A stretch of DNA of 26,343 nucleotides from Candidatus Minthenecus merdequi (GTDB lineage: Bacteria > Bacteroidota > Bacteroidia > Bacteroidales > Paludibacteraceae). Made by a program: the position numbers and the translations under genes. Shown piece after piece: positions 16,371-24,043 of this stretch. Within the stretch, counting starts at the first letter, position 1. The number at the start of each line of letters is the position of its first letter. The DNA is taken from assembly GCA_018064385.1 (NCBI GenBank), contig JAGHVI010000211.1, forward strand, positions 1 to 26,343, in the 5' to 3' direction. The notes under the pieces were generated by a model. That model saw only the letters and a list, made by a program, of their open reading frames with translations, did no database searches and was not told the DNA's origin.

Positions 16371-17282
16371 ATGGCTAATAAATTCTTAACTAAAGAGGTC
16401 AAAATTGGCCTCTCTGCTGTTGCAGCACTCGCTCTTTTTATATATGGTGCAAATTTTCTAAAAGGTATTGACCTTTTCAAATCAACCAATAGTTATTGTT
16501 TGGAATTTGAAAATCTTGATGGTTTAGTAGTTTCCAACGGAGTCTATATAAAAGGATACAAGGTCGGTTTGGTCGAAAACATAACTTACGATTTTTCGAA
16601 AGATTTTCCTTTTACCATCGAGATAACAATCAATGACGACATCAAACTTCCTAAAGGCACCATTGCATACCTCTTTGACGATGGATTGCTCGGAGGAAAA
16701 GGTATCAACATAATATTCAGCGACAGCAAATCATACCATGTTGACGGTGACACTCTTTCTTCTGATGTCGAAGTGGGGACACTCGACAAATTGGCAGATG
16801 TTTTGCCTGACATAAAAACGACTATCAAACACGCTGACTCTTTGATTGCTTCAGTCAACGGATTAGTCAATTCACCACAGATTGAACTTTCTCTCCAAAA
16901 CATCGAAACAATAACCGCAAACCTCAAGCATACATCAAAACAGCTTAACTATATGATGAATGTCAAGTTCCCACCAATTATACAAAACATAGATAGTATC
17001 ACAACTGACATAAACAATATATCCTCACAACTCACCAAAGCCGATTATGCCCGTATTATGATTGGACTTGACTCTACAATACAAAACATTAAAGAACTCT
17101 CAGAGCGTATCAACTCAAAAGAAGGAACTATCGGAAAAATACTTTACGATAAAGCTCTCTACGAAGACCTTGACAGCACTGTTCGCAGTGTCAATGCCCT
17201 CGTAATTGACCTCAAGGAAAATCCTAAGAATTATGTCCATTTCTCTCTGTTTGGACGAAGCAAAAAGAAGGACAAAAAATAG
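16371..17282 (+). CDS. MlaD/MCE-domain lipid transport protein
   Basis: Inner-membrane-anchored MCE protein that carries phospholipid between membranes with an ABC partner not present in this window. ATG 16371 (MANKFLTKEVKIGL) follows the amidase stop by 7 bp; the in-frame TTG at 16347 overlaps that gene and is less likely. One N-terminal membrane segment (about 10-28, IGLSAVAALALFIYGANF) precedes a single MCE domain (about 38-115) with NLDGLVVSNGVYIKGYKVG and DDGLLGGKGI. The remaining ~185 residues look like helical coiled coil (NIETITANLKHTSKQLN, IDSITTDINNISSQL), ending in a basic tail. Total 303 residues is usual for Bacteroidetes MlaD. Confidence 0.9.
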   Translation: MANKFLTKEVKIGLSAVAALALFIYGANFLKGIDLFKSTNSYCLEFENLDGLVVSNGVYIKGYKVGLVENITYDFSKDFPFTIEITINDDIKLPKGTIAYLFDDGLLGGKGINIIFSDSKSYHVDGDTLSSDVEVGTLDKLADVLPDIKTTIKHADSLIASVNGLVNSPQIELSLQNIETITANLKHTSKQLNYMMNVKFPPIIQNIDSITTDINNISSQLTKADYARIMIGLDSTIQNIKELSERINSKEGTIGKILYDKALYEDLDSTVRSVNALVIDLKENPKNYVHFSLFGRSKKKDKK

Positions 17283-17419
17283 TTTCTAAACATCCACTCC
17301 AAAAAGGTCAAAAACAACAATAAAAACCATTACTGCTATTGATAAAAAACAACAATACACACGCTCTGAAAAATATTTTTTCACTCCTTTATTTTCAAGG
17401 TAACTAAAAAAAAGCACAC

Positions 17420-17459
17420 AAATCAACGGATTGTAAACATAGATACAATCCGTTGATTT
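17420..17459. terminator. Perfect 16-bp inverted repeat, probable terminator after mlaD
   Basis: AAATCAACGGATTGTA (17420-17435) and TACAATCCGTTGATTT (17444-17459) are exact reverse complements with an 8-base loop. On the plus strand it runs into TTTTCAAATAT; on the minus strand the far side has TTTTTTTT (from the A-tract at 17406-17413). It could end transcripts from either side. The distance from mlaD (138 bp) is long, and an operator for dnaA is an alternative. Confidence 0.6.
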
Positions 17460-17578
17460 TCAAATATAAAACTAACGTACACTTTATTTTCAGACTATTA
17501 TTCTCATAAGTCTCATATTCAAGTTTTGAATATAAGGAAGTTATGAATCTGATTACGTTTTGCAAGATTTTTCACACG

Positions 17579-17610
17579 TTTTTCAATATCAAATTTTATT
17601 CGTAATTTTG
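17579..17610 (+). promoter_or_regulatory. dnaA: dnaA promoter
   Basis: TTTTTC (17579-17584) stands 18 bases before TAATTTTG (17603-17610), an exact TAnnTTTG -7 element. The expected start is near 17617, about 50 nt before the dnaA ATG at 17668. Confidence 0.65.
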
Positions 17611-17667
17611 CAACCGATTTGAGGGATTTACGTATATTTTTTATTCCCCTTGAATCTCACTCAATTA

Positions 17668-19017
17668 ATGAACAAGTGTACTCAACTTTGGAACAATTGC
17701 CTCACAATTATCCGCGATAATGTGACTGAAGACCAGTTCAACACCTGGTTCGGGAAGATTGTGCCTGTTTCATTCACTGGGCGAGAACTCATTCTCGAAG
17801 TTCCATCACAATTTTTCTACGAATACATTGAGGAATGGTTTGCTGACATTATTCGTGCTTCTATCAACCGCATAATCGGTCCTAACATTCAGCTCCTATA
17901 CAAAATATCAATTGTTCAAAGCCAGCCTCAGAACGACATAATAGTTCCTAACCAGAACTGCACGAAGCCGATTGATAATACAGGGTTCGACTCGAATCTC
18001 AACTCAAAATACACATTTGATAGTTTCATCGAAGGCGAAAGCAACAAACTTGCACGTTGCGCCGGACTGAACATCGCTCAAAATCCTGGGAATTCCATTT
18101 TTAACCCTATTTTTATATATGGCGCACCTGCCGTAGGCAAAACTCACCTTGCCACAGCCATAGGCCTCGCCATAAGCCAACGTTTTACTAAAAAACGAAT
18201 ACTTTACGTATCAACACACACCTTCTGGATGCAGTATGCTGACTCTGTTGCACACAGCAAAATGAATGATTTCATCAATTTCTACCAAAGCATTGATGTT
18301 CTCATAATGGACGACATTCAAGAATTGATAGGCAAAGAACGAATACAGAACGCATTCTTCCATATTTTCAGTCACCTCATCCATGTAGGCAAACAAATTA
18401 TCATTTGCTCAGACCGTGAACCAGGCAAATTGGATGGAATGGAAGAACGCCTTCTCACTCGCTTCAAAATGGGTCTCACCGTTGAAATAGAACGCCCCGA
18501 ATACGAACTGCGCAAAAAAATCCTTGAACACAAAGTTTATCAGGATGGATTGCGCATACCCGAAGATGTCCTTGACTTCTTAGCCCAAAACGTACGGTCA
18601 AACGTCCGTGACCTTGAAGGTTCGCTTACCTCTATCATAGCTCGCTCTACATTCGTCAACGAAAACATTAACCTTGAGTTAGCTCAAAAAGTCATCGGTT
18701 CCGTAGTTGCATCTACCGAAGAAAGTGACGAAAGCAAGATGAAACGCATCTACAATATCGTCTGCTCTCACTATAAAATAGACATAGATGCTTTAATCTC
18801 AAAAGCCCGTAGTCACAACATTTCCGAAGCACGCCAAGTCGCAATGTACCTTGCTCGAACAAAAACCGACATCTCTCTTGCATCTATCGGTGCAATTATG
18901 GGCAAACGAGACCATACAACCGTCTTGTACTCGTGCCGAAACGTATCCAATATTATGGATACAAATCCTTCTTTCGCTGAACTCATCCATAAGTTTGAAC
19001 GCCTTGTCAACCAATAA
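17668..19017 (+). CDS. dnaA: Chromosomal replication initiator DnaA
   Basis: ATP-dependent initiator that binds DnaA boxes and opens the origin. I use ATG 17668 (449 residues); an in-frame TTG at 17650 would add six residues. Domain I covers about 1-85 (LWNNCLTIIRDNVTEDQFNT), then a short linker to about 112. The AAA+ domain has Walker A GAPAVGKTH at 152-160 and Walker B VLIMDDIQ at 211-218, with RLLTRFKMGL as the sensor/arginine-finger block. Domain IV has the diagnostic box-binding loop GKRDHTTVLYSC. The gene has its own promoter. It is not next to dnaN or other classical origin-linked genes, as is common in this phylum. Confidence 0.97.
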   Translation: MNKCTQLWNNCLTIIRDNVTEDQFNTWFGKIVPVSFTGRELILEVPSQFFYEYIEEWFADIIRASINRIIGPNIQLLYKISIVQSQPQNDIIVPNQNCTKPIDNTGFDSNLNSKYTFDSFIEGESNKLARCAGLNIAQNPGNSIFNPIFIYGAPAVGKTHLATAIGLAISQRFTKKRILYVSTHTFWMQYADSVAHSKMNDFINFYQSIDVLIMDDIQELIGKERIQNAFFHIFSHLIHVGKQIIICSDREPGKLDGMEERLLTRFKMGLTVEIERPEYELRKKILEHKVYQDGLRIPEDVLDFLAQNVRSNVRDLEGSLTSIIARSTFVNENINLELAQKVIGSVVASTEESDESKMKRIYNIVCSHYKIDIDALISKARSHNISEARQVAMYLARTKTDISLASIGAIMGKRDHTTVLYSCRNVSNIMDTNPSFAELIHKFERLVNQ

Positions 19018-19075
19018 GGCTAAAACGCTCATTTTTCACATATTACGGGTTGTAGAAAAATTTTTCAAAAAAACC

Positions 19076-19106
19076 TTTGCTGAATCATTTTATTTTCGTA
19101 ATTTTG
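19076..19106 (+). promoter_or_regulatory. Promoter for the pRiA4b-like/miaA cluster
   Basis: TTTG (19076-19079), 19 bases, TAATTTTG (19099-19106): an exact Bacteroidetes promoter. The start should be near 19113, which supports ATG 19129 as the start of the first gene and leaves a leader of about 16 nt. Its 12-base TTCGTAATTTTG core is identical to the one at the dnaA promoter. Confidence 0.75.
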
Positions 19107-19128
19107 TGCTGTTTTATTGGCACTGATT

Positions 19129-19668
19129 ATGACTTACAGACTATTATTCCTTTCCAAGGAAATCGACAATTTCAGACTGGAAATCGAAGCACCTTCAACA
19201 GCTACATTTCTTGAACTCAACAATCTTATCATCAACGTATTAAAGTATTCAAAAGGAGAAATTACCTCTTTTTTCAGTTGCGATGACGAGTGGGAACCTT
19301 ATCAGGAAATAACACTCGTTGAGATGGATCTCTCATCCGAGAACGATTCCTACATTATGGAAAATACCAGACTTGAAGAATTTCTCGTTGACGAGGGAGA
19401 CAAAATGATGTTCGTTTTCGATATACTGAACAACCGTAGCCTCTACCTCACACTCCGAGAAACCAAGCCTGGATCCATAGACAAACCTAAATGTACAAAA
19501 CTTACTGGACAAATTCCCGAACAGATTAAGATGGAGCAGTTTATTTCAGGAAAGAAAGAAACAAAAATGTCTCTCGATGAAGATTTTTACGGTTCGGACG
19601 AATACTCAGACGATGAACTGGATAGTGATGGATTCTCCGAGGTTGATATGAGCGAGATTGACATCTGA
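19129..19668 (+). CDS. pRiA4b ORF-3-like (IS1096 passenger TnpR-type) protein
   Basis: 179 residues beginning MTYRLLFLSKEIDNFRLEIE. The SKEIDNFRLEIEAPSTATFLELNNLI block and SCDDEWEPYQEITLVEM match the PF07929-type beta-rich domain named after plasmid pRiA4b ORF-3, whose function is unknown. The final ~30 residues are strongly acidic (DEDFYGSDEYSDDELDSDG). I use ATG 19129; an in-frame TTG at 19117 sits almost on the predicted transcription start. Despite the family name, nothing mobile surrounds it: the stop lies 3 bp before miaA, and the pairing looks like a stable chromosomal arrangement in Bacteroidales. Function unknown. Confidence 0.75.
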   Translation: MTYRLLFLSKEIDNFRLEIEAPSTATFLELNNLIINVLKYSKGEITSFFSCDDEWEPYQEITLVEMDLSSENDSYIMENTRLEEFLVDEGDKMMFVFDILNNRSLYLTLRETKPGSIDKPKCTKLTGQIPEQIKMEQFISGKKETKMSLDEDFYGSDEYSDDELDSDGFSEVDMSEIDI

Positions 19669-19671
19669 CAC

Positions 19672-20532
19672 GTGGAACAGGGGACTCTTTACATAATTCT
19701 CGGTCCAACAGGTGTCGGCAAAAGCCAATACGCTCTTGAATTTGCTCATCGTCTTGGCTGTTCCATAATCAACGCTGACTCACGCCAAATCTACCGCGAA
19801 ATACCCATCGCCTCCGATGCACCGACAAACGAGATGCTCTCTGCTGTTAAACATTATTTCGTAGGTTCACACTCCGTTCTTGATTTCTATAGCGCAGGAC
19901 ACTACGAACAAGATGCACTTAAGGTAATTGACCGCGAAATTTCAGAACACGGCACTGCCCTACTTGTCGGAGGTTCAATGATGTATATAGATGCAGTGGC
20001 AAAAGGCATTGACAACATCCCCGACATAGACCCATCTCTGCGACAGGATGTTCTTAACGAATACTACGACAAAGGATTGGAGAACATGCAACAACAGCTG
20101 CAAAAACTGGACCCCGAACATTACAAGGTTTGCGACCTTAATAATTGGAGACGCGTTCTTCATGCCATTGAAGTCTGCCGTCAAAGTGGAACGACATTCT
20201 CCTCTCTGCGTAAAGGACAGAACCACAAACGAAATTTCTCTATCCGCAAAATCGGAATTATGCGCAGTAGAGATGAATTATACAAACGTATTGACGACCG
20301 TGTTCTAAAAATGATTGACAACGGATTGGTACACGAAGCTGAATCTATGCTTCCATACCGACATCTCAATGCACTCAACACAGTGGGACTCAAGGAGATG
20401 TTTAACTACATGGACGGTCGTTACAACTTAGACGAAGCTATTCGGCTTATTCAACGAAACACTCGCCATTATGCCCGCAAACAGATGACTTGGTTTCGTC
20501 ACGATAACGATATAAATTGGATATATGCATGA
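19672..20532 (+). CDS. miaA: tRNA dimethylallyltransferase MiaA
   Basis: Transfers a dimethylallyl group to N6 of A37 in tRNAs reading UNN codons. It starts at GTG 19672, 3 bp after the preceding stop; no nearby ATG fits. The P-loop GPTGVGKS is at residues 11-18, followed by INADSRQIYREIPIASDAPT (the DSRQ tRNA-contact motif), VGGSMMYIDAV and a C-terminal QRNTRHYARKQMTWFRHD block, all family hallmarks. Length 286 is close to the usual ~300. The stop overlaps the LysE-family start as ATGA, so the two are coupled. Confidence 0.95.
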   Translation: MEQGTLYIILGPTGVGKSQYALEFAHRLGCSIINADSRQIYREIPIASDAPTNEMLSAVKHYFVGSHSVLDFYSAGHYEQDALKVIDREISEHGTALLVGGSMMYIDAVAKGIDNIPDIDPSLRQDVLNEYYDKGLENMQQQLQKLDPEHYKVCDLNNWRRVLHAIEVCRQSGTTFSSLRKGQNHKRNFSIRKIGIMRSRDELYKRIDDRVLKMIDNGLVHEAESMLPYRHLNALNTVGLKEMFNYMDGRYNLDEAIRLIQRNTRHYARKQMTWFRHDNDINWIYA

Positions 20533-21224
20533 TTAATATATTACAGGAATTTCTGAAAGGTTGGTTCATAGGAATCTGTGTATCAGCACCTGTCGGACCA
20601 CTCGGAGTTCTTTGCATCCAGCGAACTCTCTCTCGCGGTCGCTGGCATGGGGTCGTCACAGGAATAGGTGCTACTACATCTGACATCATTTATGCCCTCC
20701 TTGTTGGTGCAAGTATGAATTTTATCACCGACTTCATCAACAATAATATGATTGTTATTCAAATTGTTGGTGCAATCATCATTTGCCTTTTCGGTGTTCA
20801 GATATACAAGTCTAAACCTGAAGATTTCAATAGGTTAAAAAAACACCAAATCCATACACACCACGAAAAATCTAAAAGCAATATGTTCAAAAAAATAGTC
20901 CAAAACAAAATGTTTCACGACTATATAACTGCATTTGGCCTCTGCTTTTCTAACCCACTGATTATTTTCCTTTTCATTGGACTTTTTGCCCAATTCCACG
21001 TTATGTCCTCCGGTGACTCTTTTACCAATTTCATCACTTTTATCGCCATTCTCATCGGTGCATTCTGCTGGTGGCTGACACTCACCTATATCATAGGTCA
21101 TTTTCGTGATAATTTCAAAGAACGTGGCTTACGAATTCTCAATCATATTACAGGAACTTTACTGATTCTCGGTGCTTTGGTCACTGTCATCAAATCTTTA
21201 TTAAATTATCATAACATACTATGA
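20529..21224 (+). CDS. LysE-family amino-acid exporter
   Basis: Inner-membrane exporter of the LysE/RhtB type, 231 residues with about six hydrophobic segments. The N-terminal FIGICVSAPVGPLGVLCIQRTLSRGR carries the family's conserved PVGP motif and the following basic segment; a central cytoplasmic stretch (FKKIVQNKMFHDYI) precedes ALGLCFSNP-like FGLCFSNPLIIFLFIG. ATG 20529 overlaps the miaA stop (ATGA); an upstream in-frame TTG at 20517 is less likely. Its stop overlaps nadE, again as ATGA. Substrate unknown. Confidence 0.85.
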   Translation: MINILQEFLKGWFIGICVSAPVGPLGVLCIQRTLSRGRWHGVVTGIGATTSDIIYALLVGASMNFITDFINNNMIVIQIVGAIIICLFGVQIYKSKPEDFNRLKKHQIHTHHEKSKSNMFKKIVQNKMFHDYITAFGLCFSNPLIIFLFIGLFAQFHVMSSGDSFTNFITFIAILIGAFCWWLTLTYIIGHFRDNFKERGLRILNHITGTLLILGALVTVIKSLLNYHNIL

Positions 21225-23098
21225 ATCATAACTTTGTTAAAATTGCCGCTGGAATACCTTCCATTCATATCGGAGACCCTATCTATAATGCTGAAGCCAT
21301 CAACACTCTAATTGATGAAGCTTGTCTCTCGGGAACACAACTCATCTCATTCCCAGAACTCTCCCTCACAGGCTATACCATCGGTGACTATATGCACTAT
21401 CAATCATTGCTTGATGATTCCATCAATGCTCTAAAAACCATTCTTCAACATTCTGTCAACATCGACATTATTGCTGTCATTGGTATGCCAGTCACAGTCC
21501 GGGGCTTACTCTTCAATTGTGGTGTTGCACTCCATCGTGGCAAAATACTTGCAATCGTTCCAAAACGCTACATACCCAATTATGGTGAGTTCTACGAGCG
21601 CCGCCTTTTTGCATCCTCGCGCGAGACACACGAACTGACAACATCGCTATGCGGTCAAGATGACATTCCTTTCGGTGAGGATATTATCATAAATACAAGT
21701 GAGTTTTCTTTCGGAATAGAAATATGCGAAGACCTTTGGGCACCTATACCTCCTTCTACCGAACTCTGTCTCAAAGGAGCCGAAGTAATCATCAATCTCT
21801 CAGCCTCGGACGAACTTCTCAACAAGAATACATACCTTCAACACATGGTCTGCCACCAAACAATGGCACTTATGGCTGGATATGTTTATTGTTCTGCAGG
21901 TCCTGGAGAGTCCTCTACCGACTTGGTTTTCATAGGTAAAGCAGGTATTGCAGAATGTGGTGACATAATCACTGAATCCGAACGTTTCTTTGACAAAGAA
22001 CAAATTATAACTGCAGACCTTGACCTTGACCGCATCCGCGCAATGCGTATGAGCAATTCAACTTTTTGGTCTTGTGCTTCGGAGTTCAAGAACAGTGCAC
22101 GCTTCATCACATGCAAAAACACAGTACACGACTACGACATCGAACGTCACTTCTCGCAATGTCCATATTTCTCGCAAGATTGCAGTATGAGCGAACAATG
22201 CAATGAAATGTTCTCTATTCAGGTCACTGGACTGACTCGCCGTATGCGCAATTCACATATTGAAAATCTTATTATTGGCATTTCGGGCGGACTGGACTCT
22301 ACCCTCGCCTTGCTTGTTGCAGCCGAAGCCTGCAATCGTCTCAATCTGCCACGAACCAACATACACGCAATAACGATGCCTGGCTACGGTACTTCTGCAC
22401 GAACACACAATAATGCTAACATTATGATGGAGGAACTCGGAGTTTCTTCCCATACAATATCCATAGCCGAAGCTTGTGACCTGCATTTCAGACAAATCAA
22501 CCACGACAGCGAACAACACGATGCCACATACGAAAACACTCAAGCTCGCTACCGTACTTTCATCCTAATGAATTTGGCAAACAAGTACAAAGGCATTGTG
22601 GTCGGTACAGGCGACCTTTCGGAATTAGTCCTCGGATGGGCAACTTATAATGGTGACCATATGTCAATGTATGGAGTCAACTCAGGTTTACCTAAAACTC
22701 TGATACGCCGCATTATTGAACATTTGGCTAACAATGCTTTCTCTGAACGTCTCGCTGATTGCCTCAACGATATTGTTGATACTCCTATTTCGCCCGAACT
22801 TATTCCTATGGATGGTGGTCAGATAACAGAAGATTTCGTCGGTCCTTATCCACTCCACGATTTCTTCATCTTTTATACCCTCAGATACGGTTACTCTCGT
22901 GCAAAGATTCTTATGATGGCAGAACAAGCCTTTGCAGGTGAGTATGACGACGAAACTATCGCCCACTGGTATGATACTTTCTGGCATCGCTTCAAACGTC
23001 AGCAGTTCAAACGTTCTTGCCTTCCAGATGGTCCTAAAGTACTCTCAATAGGAGTTTCTCCCCGTGGCGACCTCCGTCTTCCTTCCGATTTGGCATAG
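21221..23098 (+). CDS. nadE: Glutamine-dependent NAD+ synthetase
   Basis: Amidates deamido-NAD to NAD+, using ammonia channelled from glutamine. The N-terminal nitrilase-type glutaminase domain (about 1-290) has its triad: Glu46 in FPELSLTGYT, Lys115 in PKRYIPNYGEFYE and Cys169 in IEICEDLWAP. The C-terminal synthetase domain (about 330-625) begins with the PP-loop ISGGLDSTLALL and has VVGTGDLSELVLGWATYNGDHMSMYGVN. Length 625 is slightly short for the two-domain class (about 640-680), but both ends look complete (SPRGDLRLPSD at the C-terminus). The start overlaps the LysE-family stop by 4 bp. Confidence 0.95.
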   Translation: MNHNFVKIAAGIPSIHIGDPIYNAEAINTLIDEACLSGTQLISFPELSLTGYTIGDYMHYQSLLDDSINALKTILQHSVNIDIIAVIGMPVTVRGLLFNCGVALHRGKILAIVPKRYIPNYGEFYERRLFASSRETHELTTSLCGQDDIPFGEDIIINTSEFSFGIEICEDLWAPIPPSTELCLKGAEVIINLSASDELLNKNTYLQHMVCHQTMALMAGYVYCSAGPGESSTDLVFIGKAGIAECGDIITESERFFDKEQIITADLDLDRIRAMRMSNSTFWSCASEFKNSARFITCKNTVHDYDIERHFSQCPYFSQDCSMSEQCNEMFSIQVTGLTRRMRNSHIENLIIGISGGLDSTLALLVAAEACNRLNLPRTNIHAITMPGYGTSARTHNNANIMMEELGVSSHTISIAEACDLHFRQINHDSEQHDATYENTQARYRTFILMNLANKYKGIVVGTGDLSELVLGWATYNGDHMSMYGVNSGLPKTLIRRIIEHLANNAFSERLADCLNDIVDTPISPELIPMDGGQITEDFVGPYPLHDFFIFYTLRYGYSRAKILMMAEQAFAGEYDDETIAHWYDTFWHRFKRQQFKRSCLPDGPKVLSIGVSPRGDLRLPSDLA

Positions 23099-23131
23099 AC
23101 AAATAACGTACTCACCTTAATCAGAATAATA

Positions 23132-23140
23132 TGTGGATAA
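23132..23140 (-). promoter_or_regulatory. Perfect DnaA-box 9-mer before ftsX
   Basis: TGTGGATAA on the plus strand is the exact complement of the TTATCCACA consensus DnaA box. It is the only perfect copy I noticed in the window. It ends one base before the ftsX ATG (23142), so a bound DnaA could block ftsX expression. A single 9-mer may be chance. Confidence 0.35.
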
Positions 23141-23141
23141 T

Positions 23142-24020
23142 ATGAAAAAACAAAAAACATCATTCTTCAATCTACACCTGACTTCTAACATCAGCATAGC
23201 ACTTGTACTGTTTATGGTTGGACTCCTCACATGGCTTCTCCTTACCGTTACAAACTACGCCCACCGCAGTCAGGAAAACATATCGTTATCAATTCAACTT
23301 GATGACAGTATTTCCCAAACCAACCTCGCCAGACTTGAATCGTACATCAAAGTAACACCATTCTCAACCCATTATGTATATATAAGCAAGGATAGTGCTC
23401 TCACAGAACTCACAGAAACACTTGGCGATGACCCTACATCACTGCTTGGTTACAACCCAATCAATGCCTCTATCGAACTTTATCTCACACAGCGATATGC
23501 AAACATCGATTCTATCAAAAAAGTCGTAATACCTAAGCTCAGTTCATTTGCTGGAATTAACGACATTATCTACGAACAGGATATGATTGAGCTTATGGAT
23601 AACAATATTCGCCGACTGCTTTTTTTCATATCAATAATTGTCCTCGTTCTCCTTTTTATATCCATCGTTCTAATAAACAATACTATACGCTTGACAATAT
23701 ATTCCAAAAGATTTATTATCAACACTATGCGACTGGTCGGTGCACGCAACAGTTTCATACGCGCACCATTTATACGCAAAGCAATGGTGAATGCTTTGAT
23801 TGGAGCATTTATTGGCATAGTACTCCTTGCCGGATCGCTCTATCTGATGCAAATACAGATAAATGGTTATTCAAATATCTCCGAACTGTTCAACCCAAAG
23901 ATCACCATTCCTGTAGCTGCAATTATGATTTTTGTCAGTCTGGTTATCAACTATTTCGCTACACTTTTCGCTGTAAACCGCTACCTGCGTATGTCAACAG
24001 ATAAACTCTATTTTGTGTAA
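23142..24020 (+). CDS. ftsX: Cell-division permease-like protein FtsX
   Basis: Inner-membrane subunit that, with the ATPase FtsE, relays division signals to periplasmic peptidoglycan hydrolases. I use ATG 23142 (292 residues, MKKQKTSFFN); an in-frame GTG at 23133 lies inside the DnaA-box 9-mer. Topology matches the family: TM1 at about 18-38, a periplasmic domain of ~110 residues (SIQLDDSISQTNLARLESYI ... VTPFSTHYVYISKDSALTEL), then TM2 (LLFFISIIVLVLLFISIVL), TM3 (LIGAFIGIVLLAGSLYLM) and TM4 (IPVAAIMIFVSLVINYFATLF). The cytosolic loop has NTMRLVGARNSFIRAPFI, typical of FtsX. No ftsE is present nearby. It lies 43 bp after nadE. Confidence 0.9.
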   Translation: MKKQKTSFFNLHLTSNISIALVLFMVGLLTWLLLTVTNYAHRSQENISLSIQLDDSISQTNLARLESYIKVTPFSTHYVYISKDSALTELTETLGDDPTSLLGYNPINASIELYLTQRYANIDSIKKVVIPKLSSFAGINDIIYEQDMIELMDNNIRRLLFFISIIVLVLLFISIVLINNTIRLTIYSKRFIINTMRLVGARNSFIRAPFIRKAMVNALIGAFIGIVLLAGSLYLMQIQINGYSNISELFNPKITIPVAAIMIFVSLVINYFATLFAVNRYLRMSTDKLYFV

Positions 24021-24043
24021 TTTAGTAACTAAAACATAATACT

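Larger units (their letters stand above)
17283..17667 (+). other. Intergenic region between mlaD and dnaA
   Basis: 385 bp without a gene. Bases 17283-17419 are A-rich and featureless apart from A-tracts; 17420-17459 is a perfect inverted repeat; 17579-17610 carries the dnaA promoter. I looked on both strands for the DnaA-box 9-mer TTATCCACA and saw none here, so nothing marks this as an origin of replication. Confidence 0.7.

Noticed and set aside
17707..17721. ATTATC-CGC-GATAAT palindrome in the 5' part of dnaA, resembling paired partial DnaA boxes
   Set aside because: It encodes the conserved IIRDN segment of DnaA domain I, and neither half matches TTATCCACA well enough.
19129..19668. Transposon or IS remnant, suggested by the IS1096-passenger family name
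   Set aside because: No transposase, terminal inverted repeats or target duplications flank it; its promoter and spacing to miaA look like a resident gene.
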